The notes under the pieces were generated by a model. It saw nothing but the letters and a program-made list of their open reading frames with translations. It was not told the origin of the DNA and searched no databases. This document shows positions 44,758 through 53,202 of a stretch of DNA of 64,000 nucleotides, in pieces (the stretch's first letter is position 1; the number at the start of each line of letters is the position of its first letter). This DNA comes from Rhizobium sp. RU33A (lineage in GTDB: Bacteria; Pseudomonadota; Alphaproteobacteria; Rhizobiales; Rhizobiaceae), in assembly GCF_900156055.1 (NCBI RefSeq), contig NZ_FTMQ01000003.1, positions 62,001-126,000 on the forward strand, in the 5' to 3' direction. The translations under genes were made by a program, and so were the position numbers.

Positions 44758-45016
44758 CTAACCTATGGCTTCTTGTGGACAGGCGGATGGTCACGTCAGA
44801 CGATTCGTCGCATGTTTCCGATATTAGGCATATGCGTACCCCGTTTCGTGGGGTGAACCGCGACAGGGGGAACGCGTCGGAGAAAGGCGCAGATGACCCT
44901 GGTTTGTGTGAGACTTTCCGCAGCATGAACCGGATTGTGCCGGCCCTCGTAAAAGGAGGGCAGGGCGAGATGATGCTCTCGACCCTCTCGATCTTTCTTC
45001 TCGAAAGGAGACGAGC

Positions 45017-45229
45017 ATGGCGGATATCATCAGGATTTCGGACCGGCTGAACCCCTCGCGCCGTTCGACAGTGACGCGTGAGCACAAGGCGGAGATCCTT
45101 TTCTTCACCGGAATCCGCTATGAGCGGCTCGATCCTAACGCCATCTGGCCGCGGGTGGAATTGCCGACTTTGCCGGCCCTGCCGTCGCCAAAGGGACCTG
45201 TTTTCGGACCCGATCGCCGGCCGTTCTGA
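45017..45229 (+). CDS. Small conserved-looking protein, unknown function
   Basis: A 70-residue protein with a strong AAAGGAGACGAGC ribosome site before the ATG at 45017. It starts MADIIRISDRLNPSRRSTVTREHKAEILFFTGIRYER and ends in a Pro-rich tail. It looks like the small rhizobial proteins of unknown function that carry a short basic helix; the IRYERL motif is distinctive. No membrane segment. Confidence 0.65.
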   Translation: MADIIRISDRLNPSRRSTVTREHKAEILFFTGIRYERLDPNAIWPRVELPTLPALPSPKGPVFGPDRRPF

Positions 45230-45548
45230 TCCTGCCCGGAAAGCCAGACTTTGCGCGACACAAGCGGATCGCTAGGTTCCGTCGTCGTCAAACTTGCGCC
45301 GATGAACTCCCCCGAGGCGATCAGTCCCCGGGACCGTGCGCCGCGATCCGTCCGGCTGCGAGACGCGCCTTGCGCCGCGAAGACATGATCTCACATCTGT
45401 GTGAGAAAAATTGCGGGGCGCACAAGCTTTACGGCTTTTAAATTGCTTGTACAGCATAAGGTAAAACACAAAGGTGCGGTGCTCTCGCATCACTCAACGT
45501 CCGCACCCTCGTGTCCGGTGCGCCTTGCGGAGACAGATCGAAATCATC
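45230..45548 (+). promoter_or_regulatory. 319-bp upstream region of the HD-GYP gene
   Basis: No gene was recognised. A perfect inverted repeat, TCTCACA/TGTGAGA with a TCTG loop, occupies 45389-45406. An AT-rich stretch at 45420-45470 (TTTAAATTGCTTGTACAGCAT) likely carries the promoter. Confidence 0.4.
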
Positions 45549-46478
45549 ATGTTGATGAAGATTGCCAAAGATCGCGTTCGCAAGGGAATGTTCATCGAAA
45601 GCGTCGCCTGTCCCTCACAGGAATTCCCCAGACGCCGCTTCGTATTGAAAACCGATCGGGACATCACGGCGATCCTCGCCTCTTCGGCAACCGAGGTGCA
45701 AATCAATCTCAGCCTCGGTGTGGATCTGGACGGACGCAAACCCGCAGCCCTCCCTGCACCGCCGAAATCCGCCACAGGCGATCGCGCCCGGAAACTAGCC
45801 GTGCGCGGGACTGTCCTACAACAGGCAAAAGTGCTGCGCTCCAGTCTCTGCGATATCGTGTCCGGCCGCTCCCTCGACATGTCCGAGCTGTCACGCGCTG
45901 CCGATGACAATGGCGAACTCTGGTCAGACAGCACCGCAATCGCGCTGGAAGTAACCAGGCTCAAGAGCAAGGACGTGACCACCTACGTCCATTCGCTTGC
46001 CGTCAGCGGCTTGATGACGCTTCTGGCGCGCTCGCTGCAGATGGACGATGAAGAGGTGCGCATCTTGGGTGTCGCCGGCATGATGCACGATATCGGCAAG
46101 CTGCTGATCCCGAACGAAATCCTCAACAAGCCCGGCAATCTGACGGACCGCGAGCGCGTCGTCATCCGCAGCCACCCGGAGGCGGGCTACCAGCTGCTCA
46201 AGACCCATCCAGAGATACCGCAAGTGGTGCTCGACATCTGTCGCCTGCATCACGAGGTTCTCGATGGATCGGGCTACCCGCTCGGTCTGAAGCAGAAGGA
46301 CTTGACCCTGCCCGTACAACTGAGTGCGGTCTGCGATGTCTTTGAGGCCCTGACATCCGTGCGTCCCTACAAACGGGCCTGGACGACAGCGCAGGCGCTG
46401 GACTGGATGTTCGCCCGTCCGCATCATTTCGATCGCAAGATGGTCATCCGGCTGGGTAGCGTTCTGAGCGACGAGTAG
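45549..46478 (+). CDS. HD-GYP domain c-di-GMP phosphodiesterase family protein
   Basis: A 309-residue protein with an N-terminal DUF3391-like region (KIAKDRVRKGMFIESVACPSQEFPRRRFVLKTDRDI) and a C-terminal HD-GYP domain: MMHDIGKLLIPNEILNKPG (HD near residue 180), RSHPEAGYQLL, and HHEVLDGSGYPLGLKQKDL (usual form HHERLDGTGYP). The metal ligands appear intact, so hydrolysis of c-di-GMP is expected. It sits among other c-di-GMP genes (GGDEF at 56-59 kb) but not in an operon. Start ATG at 45549 is likely; the longer frame from 45474 is not supported. Confidence 0.88.
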   Translation: MLMKIAKDRVRKGMFIESVACPSQEFPRRRFVLKTDRDITAILASSATEVQINLSLGVDLDGRKPAALPAPPKSATGDRARKLAVRGTVLQQAKVLRSSLCDIVSGRSLDMSELSRAADDNGELWSDSTAIALEVTRLKSKDVTTYVHSLAVSGLMTLLARSLQMDDEEVRILGVAGMMHDIGKLLIPNEILNKPGNLTDRERVVIRSHPEAGYQLLKTHPEIPQVVLDICRLHHEVLDGSGYPLGLKQKDLTLPVQLSAVCDVFEALTSVRPYKRAWTTAQALDWMFARPHHFDRKMVIRLGSVLSDE

Positions 46479-46494
46479 ATCGGCTGAGATCCGT

Positions 46495-47046
46495 TCAGCG
46501 CCCGATGAACGGCAGGCATTCCGCATCGGCGAGAAACGCTTTGGCATCGGCCTCATAGCTTGCCTGCGGCGCCAGCACCCTCAGCACCACATAACCTTCC
46601 ATGCCCGGATGTTCGACCAGGATCGTTTCGGCGAGTGCTGCGATCGGTGTCTTTCTGAGTTGCGCCACCTGGACCGGGGTTGCGACCAGGACGTCGAGAT
46701 CGCCGGCGACCGAAGTGCGGTCGTTCATCGAAAAGATTTCGTTGGCATCCCGGTCGTAGATTGCGACCGACCAGAAATCGACACCGCCGCCAAGGGCAAT
46801 GAGGGATAGCGGCTGCCGGGTAATGTCGAAATGACAGACCGCGACCCGCAGATCGGGGTCGAGGTTCGACAGGCCCGCAGCATCGGGCGCAGCCGACAGC
46901 GGGTGAAAGACGAAGGGGGCGCCCTCGGCGGTCACGCGCGTATAGGCATCGCGCCCGGTGAAATGCGGCACGCCGAGAATGATGATGATGTGCAGGAGCA
47001 CCGCACCGAAGAAACCGGTTAGGATGGCATAGAGAAGCTTGCTCAT
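46495..47046 (-). CDS. DUF1254-type envelope protein
   Basis: A 183-residue protein with an N-terminal signal-anchor (LLYAILTGFFGAVLLHIIIILGVP) and the DUF1254 core HFTGRDAYTRVTAEGAPFVFHPL, DLRVAVCHFDITRQPLSL, and GGVDFWSVAIYDRDANEIFSMNDRTS. It lies downstream of and overlaps the DUF1214 gene by 4 bases. The pair reproduces, as two short proteins, the DUF1254-DUF1214 two-domain arrangement seen in longer exported proteins. Function unknown. Confidence 0.82.
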   Translation of the reverse strand: MSKLLYAILTGFFGAVLLHIIIILGVPHFTGRDAYTRVTAEGAPFVFHPLSAAPDAAGLSNLDPDLRVAVCHFDITRQPLSLIALGGGVDFWSVAIYDRDANEIFSMNDRTSVAGDLDVLVATPVQVAQLRKTPIAALAETILVEHPGMEGYVVLRVLAPQASYEADAKAFLADAECLPFIGR

Positions 47047-47627
47047 TGGCCACATCCGATCTGCTCGATGACCGGCATGGCAAGACCGGAGAGGCCCGTC
47101 GAGGCCGCTGCCGGCGTGTCGAGCAGCGTCAGCACCAACTGGAAGGATCCCGTATCGGGGATGGCGAGCCAGTTGCCGGATTTTGCCGTGCGCGAGATCG
47201 TGATGTCGAATGTCCCGTCACTGCGCCTGAGAACCGTCTGGGAATTCTTCGATGTCGGAAGGTCGGCCCCCGCATCCAGGGGATTGCCGGCGGGATCGGC
47301 GACATAAAGCGTCCACAGCCGCGCCGTGGGCGTGCGACCGCTCATCCGGTAGGAACAGGTGCCCGTCAGCGTCAACCCGTCCTTGTCGCGAGAGGCGGTG
47401 AACTGCAGCCCTTCGGCAGATCCATAAAGCAGCCGCCCGCCCTTGGCCCGGTGCGCCTTGGCATAAGGATCGGCGGACGCCGTCTGCGCGGCGGGAAACG
47501 CCCGCCATCCCGCCACCTCGATTGCCCCGAACCCGACCGAGGCATTCAGCATCGAAAGCGCCGACAGGATCCCGCCTCCGAAGGCGATGATCAGCGCAAT
47601 GGCGACGATGAGGGGAACACGAAACAC
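47043..47627 (-). CDS. DUF1214-type envelope protein
   Basis: A 194-residue protein with an N-terminal membrane helix (VPLIVAIALIIAFGGGILSALSML) followed by the DUF1214 beta-rich domain (TGTCSYRMSGRTPTARLWTLYVADPAGNPL, SGNWLAIPDTGSFQLVLTLLDTP). Location is probably periplasmic. It is the first gene of the operon with the DUF1254 gene. Confidence 0.82.
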   Translation of the reverse strand: MFRVPLIVAIALIIAFGGGILSALSMLNASVGFGAIEVAGWRAFPAAQTASADPYAKAHRAKGGRLLYGSAEGLQFTASRDKDGLTLTGTCSYRMSGRTPTARLWTLYVADPAGNPLDAGADLPTSKNSQTVLRRSDGTFDITISRTAKSGNWLAIPDTGSFQLVLTLLDTPAAASTGLSGLAMPVIEQIGCGQ

Positions 47628-47773
47628 GGGCGGGTCGAGACCTTCGGCAATGCAGGCGCATTCGCGCCGGGCGGCAGTGCCCGAGGGGTATCACTGATTC
47701 GGGGGTGAGGGAAGTTTGAGGGGGGGGATGGCGCGGCACAGATTCGCCCGCAGGCCTTATCCCATGCTGATGA

Positions 47774-47804
47774 TTGACTGCAGTTAGCTAAAGCGGTGTA
47801 TAGT
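47774..47804 (+). promoter_or_regulatory. Candidate promoter of the RusA/HEPN cassette
   Basis: TTGACT at 47774-47779 and TATAGT at 47799-47804 with a 19-base gap form a plausible -35/-10 pair just upstream of the nuclease gene, in an AT-richer stretch. Spacing is slightly long. Confidence 0.35.
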
Positions 47805-47832
47805 CAGAAAGTGTTCCTTATGGTTGCTTTGT

Positions 47833-48273
47833 GTGGAAGACTTCCTCTTTCCATTCGACTTTTTCATTGCGGCCACTCCGGTCTCTCTCCAGGGGCGGGC
47901 GGGCTCGGTTGCTCGATGGAAGGCTGCCGTGGCGCAAGCCGCGCAGGCGAGGATATCTGAGCGCGATTTACAGACCTATCTTGTGTCATCACCGCTCGCG
48001 ATCACAATCTATTACTTTCCGACCGCGCCCATGGTCGGTGATATCGACAACATCATAAAGCCGATCATGGACGCACTTATTGGAGTGGCCTACATTGACG
48101 ATCAAATGGTTGAGATGGTGACGGTGCAGAAATTTGAACCCGAGGTCGGTTGGGAAATCACCAGTCGAAGTGAGCAACTGGTTTTGGCTTTGGATCGCAT
48201 AAACGCTTCGGAAGCCCCTACGCCCGTGGTATATGTGCACATCGCCGACGATTTGAGTTGGAGAAGGCGTTGA
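47833..48273 (+). CDS. RusA-like Holliday-junction resolvase family nuclease
   Basis: A protein of about 146 residues. The diagnostic RusA pattern D-x-D-N-x-x-K-x-x-x-D-A-L-x-G-x-x-x-x-D-D-x-Q is intact at residues about 70-90: GDIDNIIKPIMDALIGVAYIDDQ. The N-terminal FPFDFFIAATPVSLQG resembles the first strand of RusA. All acidic metal-ligand positions are present, so endonuclease activity is expected. It starts at a GTG at 47833 or a TTG at 47824 and overlaps the next gene as TGATG. There are no phage genes nearby, so it is not part of a recognisable prophage. Confidence 0.75.
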   Translation: MEDFLFPFDFFIAATPVSLQGRAGSVARWKAAVAQAAQARISERDLQTYLVSSPLAITIYYFPTAPMVGDIDNIIKPIMDALIGVAYIDDQMVEMVTVQKFEPEVGWEITSRSEQLVLALDRINASEAPTPVVYVHIADDLSWRRR

Positions 48274-48920
48274 TGGCCGTAAACCTGCAGACAACAGTTG
48301 ATGCCGATGAATTTCCAATGGGTCGGCTGCGCGAGCGCTATCAAGAGCAGGGGTTTGACTTCATTCCAAATCCCCGTCGCGAGGAATTGCCTGATTTTTT
48401 TGGTGCCTACCGTCCAGACGCTATTGCCCTTAAACCCGGCCTGAATGTTGCAATCCAGTTCTTGCGGCCCAGAATGGCGAGCCTAGCTCTTTCATTGGAT
48501 GAGATTAGGCGGTTGTTTATAGATCACCCGGATTGGCAACTTGTTGTCAGCCACGGCGAGGTAGATCCTCTGATGTCCGATGTCCTGCCTGCGGCATCTG
48601 AGGCATCGATCCGAATTCAACTGAAAGAGATGGAGGACCTGGGACGTACAGGGCAAAGTCGAGCCGCATTCGTAATGGGTTGGTCATTGCTGGAGGCCGT
48701 GTTGCACCGTCTGGATGACGAAGGAAATCGCCGTCCGCGCAAACCAGGAACTGTTCTTGAGTCATTGGCTCGGTTGGGATACCTCTCCCCCGAACTTGAG
48801 GTGCGGCTAAGGCCTTTAGTGCTTCTGCGCAACAGGATCGTCCATGGTGACATCAGCGCCGAACCTTCTGCAGATGACCTTCAAGCCATCTTCAGCGCAA
48901 TCGATGAGGCACTGGCTTAG
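48273..48920 (+). CDS. Two-domain protein: degenerate nuclease-like N-terminus plus HEPN-like C-terminus
   Basis: A 215-residue protein coupled to the RusA-like gene. N-terminal residues about 15-65 (LRERYQEQGFDFIPNPRREELPDFFGAYRPDAIAL...NVAIQF) resemble a PD-(D/E)xK nuclease core of AHJR-like type, but the expected ExK is replaced by IQF, so the site seems inactive. The C-terminal half is helical and ends with the HEPN RNase motif R-N-R-I-V-H-G at residues about 186-192, after MGWSLLEAVLHRL. HEPN proteins are common in toxin and antiviral systems. The ATG at 48273 has GGAGAAGGCG upstream. Confidence 0.7.
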   Translation: MAVNLQTTVDADEFPMGRLRERYQEQGFDFIPNPRREELPDFFGAYRPDAIALKPGLNVAIQFLRPRMASLALSLDEIRRLFIDHPDWQLVVSHGEVDPLMSDVLPAASEASIRIQLKEMEDLGRTGQSRAAFVMGWSLLEAVLHRLDDEGNRRPRKPGTVLESLARLGYLSPELEVRLRPLVLLRNRIVHGDISAEPSADDLQAIFSAIDEALA

Positions 48921-48977
48921 TCGTAAAGAATTGCTCTTTCCGTTCATCGGCCTTCCCAAAGGGCAACTTGCCTTCCT

Positions 48978-49355
48978 TCACCGCAACACCCCCGCAGCCA
49001 ATGCCCGCTGTATCCCCCTGACATCCGTGCCCTTCTTCAGCGTCTTCGTCACCGGCGTGTCGGCGCCCGACACCCAGATCTTCAGCTCGCTGTCGAGGTC
49101 GAAGGTGCCGGCGGTTTCGACGGAAAAGCGGGTGATCGCACGGTAGGGGACGGACATGTAATCGACCTTCGAGCCGGTAATGCCCTGCACGTCGATCAGG
49201 ATCAGCCGCTTGTCGGTGAAGACGAAGACGTCGCGGATGACGCGGAAAGCGAGCGAAACCTGCTCGCCGTCGATCAATACGCCATCCAGCCGCTTGGCGA
49301 GATCGGAAGGATCGACGCTCGATCCGTGGCCCAGCAATCCGTCGAACAGTCCCAT
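48978..49355 (-). CDS. PH domain-containing protein (bPH type)
   Basis: A 125-residue protein with a bacterial PH-like fold: LIDGEQVSLAFRVIRDVFVFTDKRLILIDVQGITGSKVDYMSVPYRAITRFSVETAGTFDLDSELKIWVSG is the classic bPH_1 pattern with a final helix. The N-terminus (MGLFDGLLGHGSS) is glycine-rich. Such domains are thought to mediate protein oligomerisation or membrane-related roles; function here unknown. Confidence 0.9.
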   Translation of the reverse strand: MGLFDGLLGHGSSVDPSDLAKRLDGVLIDGEQVSLAFRVIRDVFVFTDKRLILIDVQGITGSKVDYMSVPYRAITRFSVETAGTFDLDSELKIWVSGADTPVTKTLKKGTDVRGIQRALAAGVLR

Positions 49356-49435
49356 CGTGATCCTCCTGCGGTGTTCTAATGGGAGATGGGGAGGGTGCCG
49401 CAGAGCGTCAAGCGCTGCCTCCGCCTTTCGTGCGA

Positions 49436-49915
49436 CTACCCAACCCGTTCGTAAAACGCCTCCAGCGTCGCCACCTCCACGCCAAGTTTGGTCAGCGAGG
49501 CATGCACGCTCATGTGGCGTTCGTCATGCAGGATGAACCAGTCGTCGAAACCGAACCGGGTCTTAGAACCATCGGCATCCGGCACGTCGCGGGCATATTG
49601 CCAGCGGAAGGCGCAGCCGGCTTGTTCGCCCGCTGCCGTGCCGTCGATCAGCGTTTCGCGGCCCTCATAGCGGTTTTCGCCACGCTTCAGGATCGTCCAG
49701 TTGAGCGTGTCGGAATGACCGTCGTCGAAGAAATAGTCTTCCGTCAGCGACAGCACATTGGCGCTTGCGTCGAAGCGTCCGCGGGCGTCGATCGTGAACC
49801 GGTTCTGGAAGCCGCCGAGGCGACCGATGGTCATTCCATAGCCGCGCAGCGTGCCGGAGAAAAACTCCTCCAGAATGAATCTGGGCTCTCTGTCTGCAAA
49901 ATCCTCGAGTTTCAA
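49436..49915 (-). CDS. DUF3833 family protein
   Basis: A 159-residue protein with the DUF3833 beta-barrel pattern: REPRFILEEFFSGTLRGYGMTIGRLGGFQNRFTI and FDASANVLSLTEDYFFDDGHSDTLNWTILKRGENRYEG and WFILHDERHMSVHASLTKLGVEVATLEAFYE. The family usually carries a lipoprotein signal; here none is seen. The start is a TTG at 49915, chosen because GGAGAG lies at ideal spacing and the upstream frame is not protein-like. Confidence 0.82.
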   Translation of the reverse strand: MKLEDFADREPRFILEEFFSGTLRGYGMTIGRLGGFQNRFTIDARGRFDASANVLSLTEDYFFDDGHSDTLNWTILKRGENRYEGRETLIDGTAAGEQAGCAFRWQYARDVPDADGSKTRFGFDDWFILHDERHMSVHASLTKLGVEVATLEAFYERVG

Positions 49916-50067
49916 GGCGTCTCTCCTGGTTTGCCGATTGGTCCGGTGAAACACGGGGGAGGCGGCTCCGGTTCCCTTGGGGTCCAAAGACGCGCTTTGG
50001 CCCCTTACGCTTTTGCCTCCGCCGCGCTATCTGGTCGTCAGACAACCCATTCTCGAGGAGGATCACC

Positions 50068-50961
50068 ATGGGCAAGCGGATCGTATTCACCGGCGGCAGC
50101 GGCAAGGCGGGGCGCCATGTCGTGCCTTATCTCTTGGATAAGGGACACAAGGTGCTGAATGTCGACCGCGCCGTGCTCGACGTTCCAGGCGTGCACACCC
50201 TGTTGACCGACGTCACCGATGCCGGCGAGGTCTTCAACGCGCTCTCCTGCCATTTCGGCTATGAGGGCTATGAAGAAGCGGGCGGCCCCAAGCCTGCAGA
50301 TGCGGTTGTGCATTTCGCAGCCGTTCCCCGCATCCTGATGCATCCTGACAACAAGACCTTCGCGGAAAACACCGTCTCGACCTACAACGTCATCGAGTCT
50401 GCCGCAAAGCTCGGCATCAAGAAGGTAATCATCGCCTCGTCCGAGACCACCTTTGGCGTCTGCTTTGCCGAAGGTGACAAGGATTACAAGGAGTTCCCGC
50501 TGACCGAAGAGTATGACGTCGATCCGATGGACTCTTACGGCCTCTCCAAGGTCGTCAACGAAAAGACCGCCCGCGCCTTTGCCATGCGGTTCGGCATCGA
50601 CGTTTACGCGCTGCGCATCGGCAACGTGATTTCGCCAGAGGACTATGCAAACTTCCCTGGCTATCTCGCCGATCCGCCATGCCGCAAGCGCAATGCCTGG
50701 GCCTATATCGATGCCCGTGATCTCGGCCAGATCGTTGACCTCTGCGTGGCGAAGGATGGCCTCGGCTTTCAGGTTTTCAACGCCGTCAACGATACGATCA
50801 CGGCGACGGTCCCGACCCGCGAATTCCTCGCCAAATGGGCGCCGAACACGCCGATCACGGGTGAGATTGACGGTTTCGATGCGCCGCTGTCGAACCGCAA
50901 GATCCGCGAACTCCTTGGGTTCAAGGAAGAGCACGACTGGCGCAAATACGTGAAGGTCTGA
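50068..50961 (+). CDS. NAD-dependent epimerase/dehydratase (extended SDR)
   Basis: A 297-residue extended SDR. It has the Rossmann loop FTGGSGKAGRHV (GxxGxxG), NVDRAVLD (acidic ribose-binding residue), the catalytic SSETTFG and Tyr/Lys motif SYGLSKVVNEK, and ADPPCRKRNAWAYIDARDLGQ. It is similar to UDP-glucose epimerase-type enzymes or to sugar/uronate dehydrogenases; the substrate is uncertain. Start ATG at 50068 follows GAGGAGGATCACC. Confidence 0.9.
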   Translation: MGKRIVFTGGSGKAGRHVVPYLLDKGHKVLNVDRAVLDVPGVHTLLTDVTDAGEVFNALSCHFGYEGYEEAGGPKPADAVVHFAAVPRILMHPDNKTFAENTVSTYNVIESAAKLGIKKVIIASSETTFGVCFAEGDKDYKEFPLTEEYDVDPMDSYGLSKVVNEKTARAFAMRFGIDVYALRIGNVISPEDYANFPGYLADPPCRKRNAWAYIDARDLGQIVDLCVAKDGLGFQVFNAVNDTITATVPTREFLAKWAPNTPITGEIDGFDAPLSNRKIRELLGFKEEHDWRKYVKV

Positions 50962-51081
50962 GACCGCGCATCAAATCTCGCTCACTCGAATGTCAGCCGC
51001 CCCGGTCGCCCGGGGTGGAACACCAGCCGATATCTGCCGTTCAACCCCTTGTAATTACAGCAAAGCACAAGGGAGACGGCT

Positions 51082-51600
51082 ATGGCCCAGGCACGCAGAA
51101 CGGAACTGAGACTGTTCGACGACAGCGAGAAGGAACTGGTGGAGGCCTCGCGCCACCCCTTGCTGGCCGAGCGCGGCGACGAGGAACTGGCAACCCTGCG
51201 CAAGACCCTGCGCGAAAGACGGGATCGGGCTCGTGACATCGCCAGCCGCCAGCGCCGGGAAATGCGCGGCAAGGCGGCACCGTCAGGGGCAAAGCCTGCG
51301 TCCGACAATGCCGGCAGCCGCGAGAAGTTCGCCGCCCTCTCCGCTGCCCTGCAGCGTGTCAACGGCGAGATCGCCCGGCGCAAGCGCTTCTCATCCCGGA
51401 AAGAACTGAAGCGCAATGCCGAAAAGGCGCTCGAGATGCGCCGCGCCGCGAGCCGTCCCAACCGCCCGACCTCGCGCCGTGCCAAGAAGGGCATGCGCTC
51501 GGTGCCCAATGAGCGCGGTCCGGACCTCGTCAATCCGATGGAAGTCGGGCGGGTGTCTCAGTTCGTCAAGAATGGCCAGGCACGCCGCGACAGCCGCTGA
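51082..51600 (+). CDS. Basic helical protein of unknown function
   Basis: A 172-residue Arg/Lys-rich protein with a strong GGGAGACGG ribosome site. The sequence (LRKTLRERRDRARDIASRQRREMRGKA, KFAALSAALQRVNGEIARRKRFSSRKELKRNAEKALEMRR) suggests long coiled or helical segments. Charge and composition would fit nucleic acid binding, but no domain is recognised. It is probably a conserved rhizobial gene. Confidence 0.7.
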   Translation: MAQARRTELRLFDDSEKELVEASRHPLLAERGDEELATLRKTLRERRDRARDIASRQRREMRGKAAPSGAKPASDNAGSREKFAALSAALQRVNGEIARRKRFSSRKELKRNAEKALEMRRAASRPNRPTSRRAKKGMRSVPNERGPDLVNPMEVGRVSQFVKNGQARRDSR

Positions 51601-51770
51601 CACCAGGACCCGTTCCCCCGTCGGCGCGTACGGTGGGGGAACTCTCATTGCCTGCAAATTTTTACGGGTAAAATCCTAAATTGGTGGATGAAACGCGCGG
51701 GTTTTTCACATATGAGGAATATAGGAAAACCCTTCATTTCTAGGGTTTATTGACGACCCGAAGAACAGTC

Positions 51771-52052
51771 ATGCACGAAAAGCGCATGGAAATCGCCAAT
51801 TGCGCGCAGATCGAAGTGCGCGGCCAGAGCTTCGTCACCTTCGATGTGGCGATGCAGGGGCATGTGATCTCGACGATTGATGCGCCGTTGCTGTCAGGGC
51901 GGATCCTCTGGTCCCACGCGGCGATCCATGGCTATTGCGATTTCGATCCGCGCGAACGCACCGAACTGGAAGCCGAGCTCGGCCGCATCTTGCTTGGCGA
52001 CAATGCCGCAGACAACGGCGAGCGGGACGAGCGCCCCGGCAGCCGGCACTGA
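51771..52052 (+). CDS. Small hypothetical protein
   Basis: A 93-residue protein starting MHEKRMEIANCAQIEVRGQSFVTFDVAMQGHV. It has a mixed alpha/beta character with an acidic end and ends just before the convergent membrane-protein gene. No known domain was recognised; a TTG at 51750 is a less likely start. It sits in an AT-richer area (51655-51760). Confidence 0.55.
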   Translation: MHEKRMEIANCAQIEVRGQSFVTFDVAMQGHVISTIDAPLLSGRILWSHAAIHGYCDFDPRERTELEAELGRILLGDNAADNGERDERPGSRH

Positions 52053-52055
52053 TCG

Positions 52056-52742
52056 TCAACCCGGCGCAAACCAGCGCGGCAGTTGCAGCGCCACACCGAT
52101 CGCGACGCCAAGAGCAGCCACGGTTGCGATGACAAAGGCGAGGAGGAAGAGCCCCGTCGCCTTGGCATTGCCGATCCCCAGATCACGCCGGAACCAGCGG
52201 ATCTCCGCCTGCCCATACCAGACGACCGCACCGACAAAGACGGCCGCCGCATAGGCATCGGCTTGCCCCCCAGGTATGGCCAGAAAATCAACCGAAAGAC
52301 CGATCAGGAAGACGAAGGGAGCGGCCACATAACACTGGCTGAAGAAGGGCGGCCGCAGCGTCGACCGCTTCAGGATCAACCCTTTGTACCGGATCAGCGT
52401 CACGGCCATGACCATCGGAAACATCCCGAAGACAACCCCGCGCACGATGAGCAGGTTGGAGAAGGAATGGGTGAGCGCCAGCGCGTCCGCCGAGGTTGCC
52501 ACGCTCGGAAACGCCGTCGACAGAGCCTGCGAAAGCAATAGCGTGATCAAGAGAAACAACGGCGGGCTGATCGTATCGTCATACTGGTCTTCCGGCCGGT
52601 CCTCCAGCTCGTCATCGGCATAACGCATCATGCTGAGCGGACGGATGAAGGCGCGCCAGAAGGTCATCGGATAGAAGACCAGCCAGGAGACGAGCTCGTA
52701 GAGCAGCTCCTCGAGCGATTTCAACAGCCTCATGAAATCCAT
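52056..52742 (-). CDS. Polytopic membrane protein of unknown function
   Basis: A 228-residue protein with about five hydrophobic segments (LVSWLVFYPMTFW, PPLFLLITLLLSQALS, IVRGVVFGMFPMVMAVTLI, VAAPFVFLIGLSVDFLAI, AAAVFVGAVVWY and FLLAFVIATVAALGVAIGVAL). Between the first and second there is an acidic cytoplasmic loop (YADDELEDRPEDQYDD). It looks like a permease-like membrane protein, but no family was recognised. Confidence 0.75.
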   Translation of the reverse strand: MDFMRLLKSLEELLYELVSWLVFYPMTFWRAFIRPLSMMRYADDELEDRPEDQYDDTISPPLFLLITLLLSQALSTAFPSVATSADALALTHSFSNLLIVRGVVFGMFPMVMAVTLIRYKGLILKRSTLRPPFFSQCYVAAPFVFLIGLSVDFLAIPGGQADAYAAAVFVGAVVWYGQAEIRWFRRDLGIGNAKATGLFLLAFVIATVAALGVAIGVALQLPRWFAPG

Positions 52743-52920
52743 GCATAATCCTTAAGTGCCCTGTCGCGACCGAACGCCCTTGGCTGGCCGCACGCGACGA
52801 TGCCAGCCGCAAAGAGCTGGCGCAAGACCGGCGCGACAAACCCGCCGTACCCGGTCCACCTGCAGCCCAGGCTCGAAGCTTGCGTTGCTAACCCCATTTC
52901 CACGCCCGCCCGCGATCAAG

Positions 52921-53146
52921 CCCTCATCCTGAGGCGGGAGCGTAGCGACCCTCGAAGGACGAGGGCGGGGGCAAAGCTGAGGCCTCGATCCCTCGGGGGC
53001 CCTCACCTTGCGAGGGAGCCTCAGGGTGAGGGGTGAGATCGCCGCGAAGCGGCGGGTGGAGGTGATCACGTCTCAGGCATGCTCAAGCGCCCACCCACCC
53101 CGGAACTTTGCTCCAGCGCTTCCCCGCAAGGGCAGGGTCCGCCCTT
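52921..53146. repeat. Composite of family A and family B palindromic repeats
   Basis: CCCTCATCCTGAGG at 52921 is inverted as AGCCTCAGGGTGAGGGG ending at 53032 (family A). It is followed by a family-B half (GCCGCGAAGCGGC, 53041-53053) and its 3' arm (CCACCCCGGAACTTTGC, about 53095). These explain most of the 460-bp gap 52743-53202; no gene is seen. Confidence 0.75.
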
Positions 53147-53202
53147 GAGAATCGCCCCACCACCTGCCAGTGTCGCGCGGTTCGAAACCTGCCGGAGACT
53201 GA

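Noticed and set aside
47700..47730. Poly-G run just after the DUF1214 gene start as a phase-variable tract
   Set aside because: The run (8 Gs) lies outside any coding start or promoter that I can define, so there is no supported switching role.
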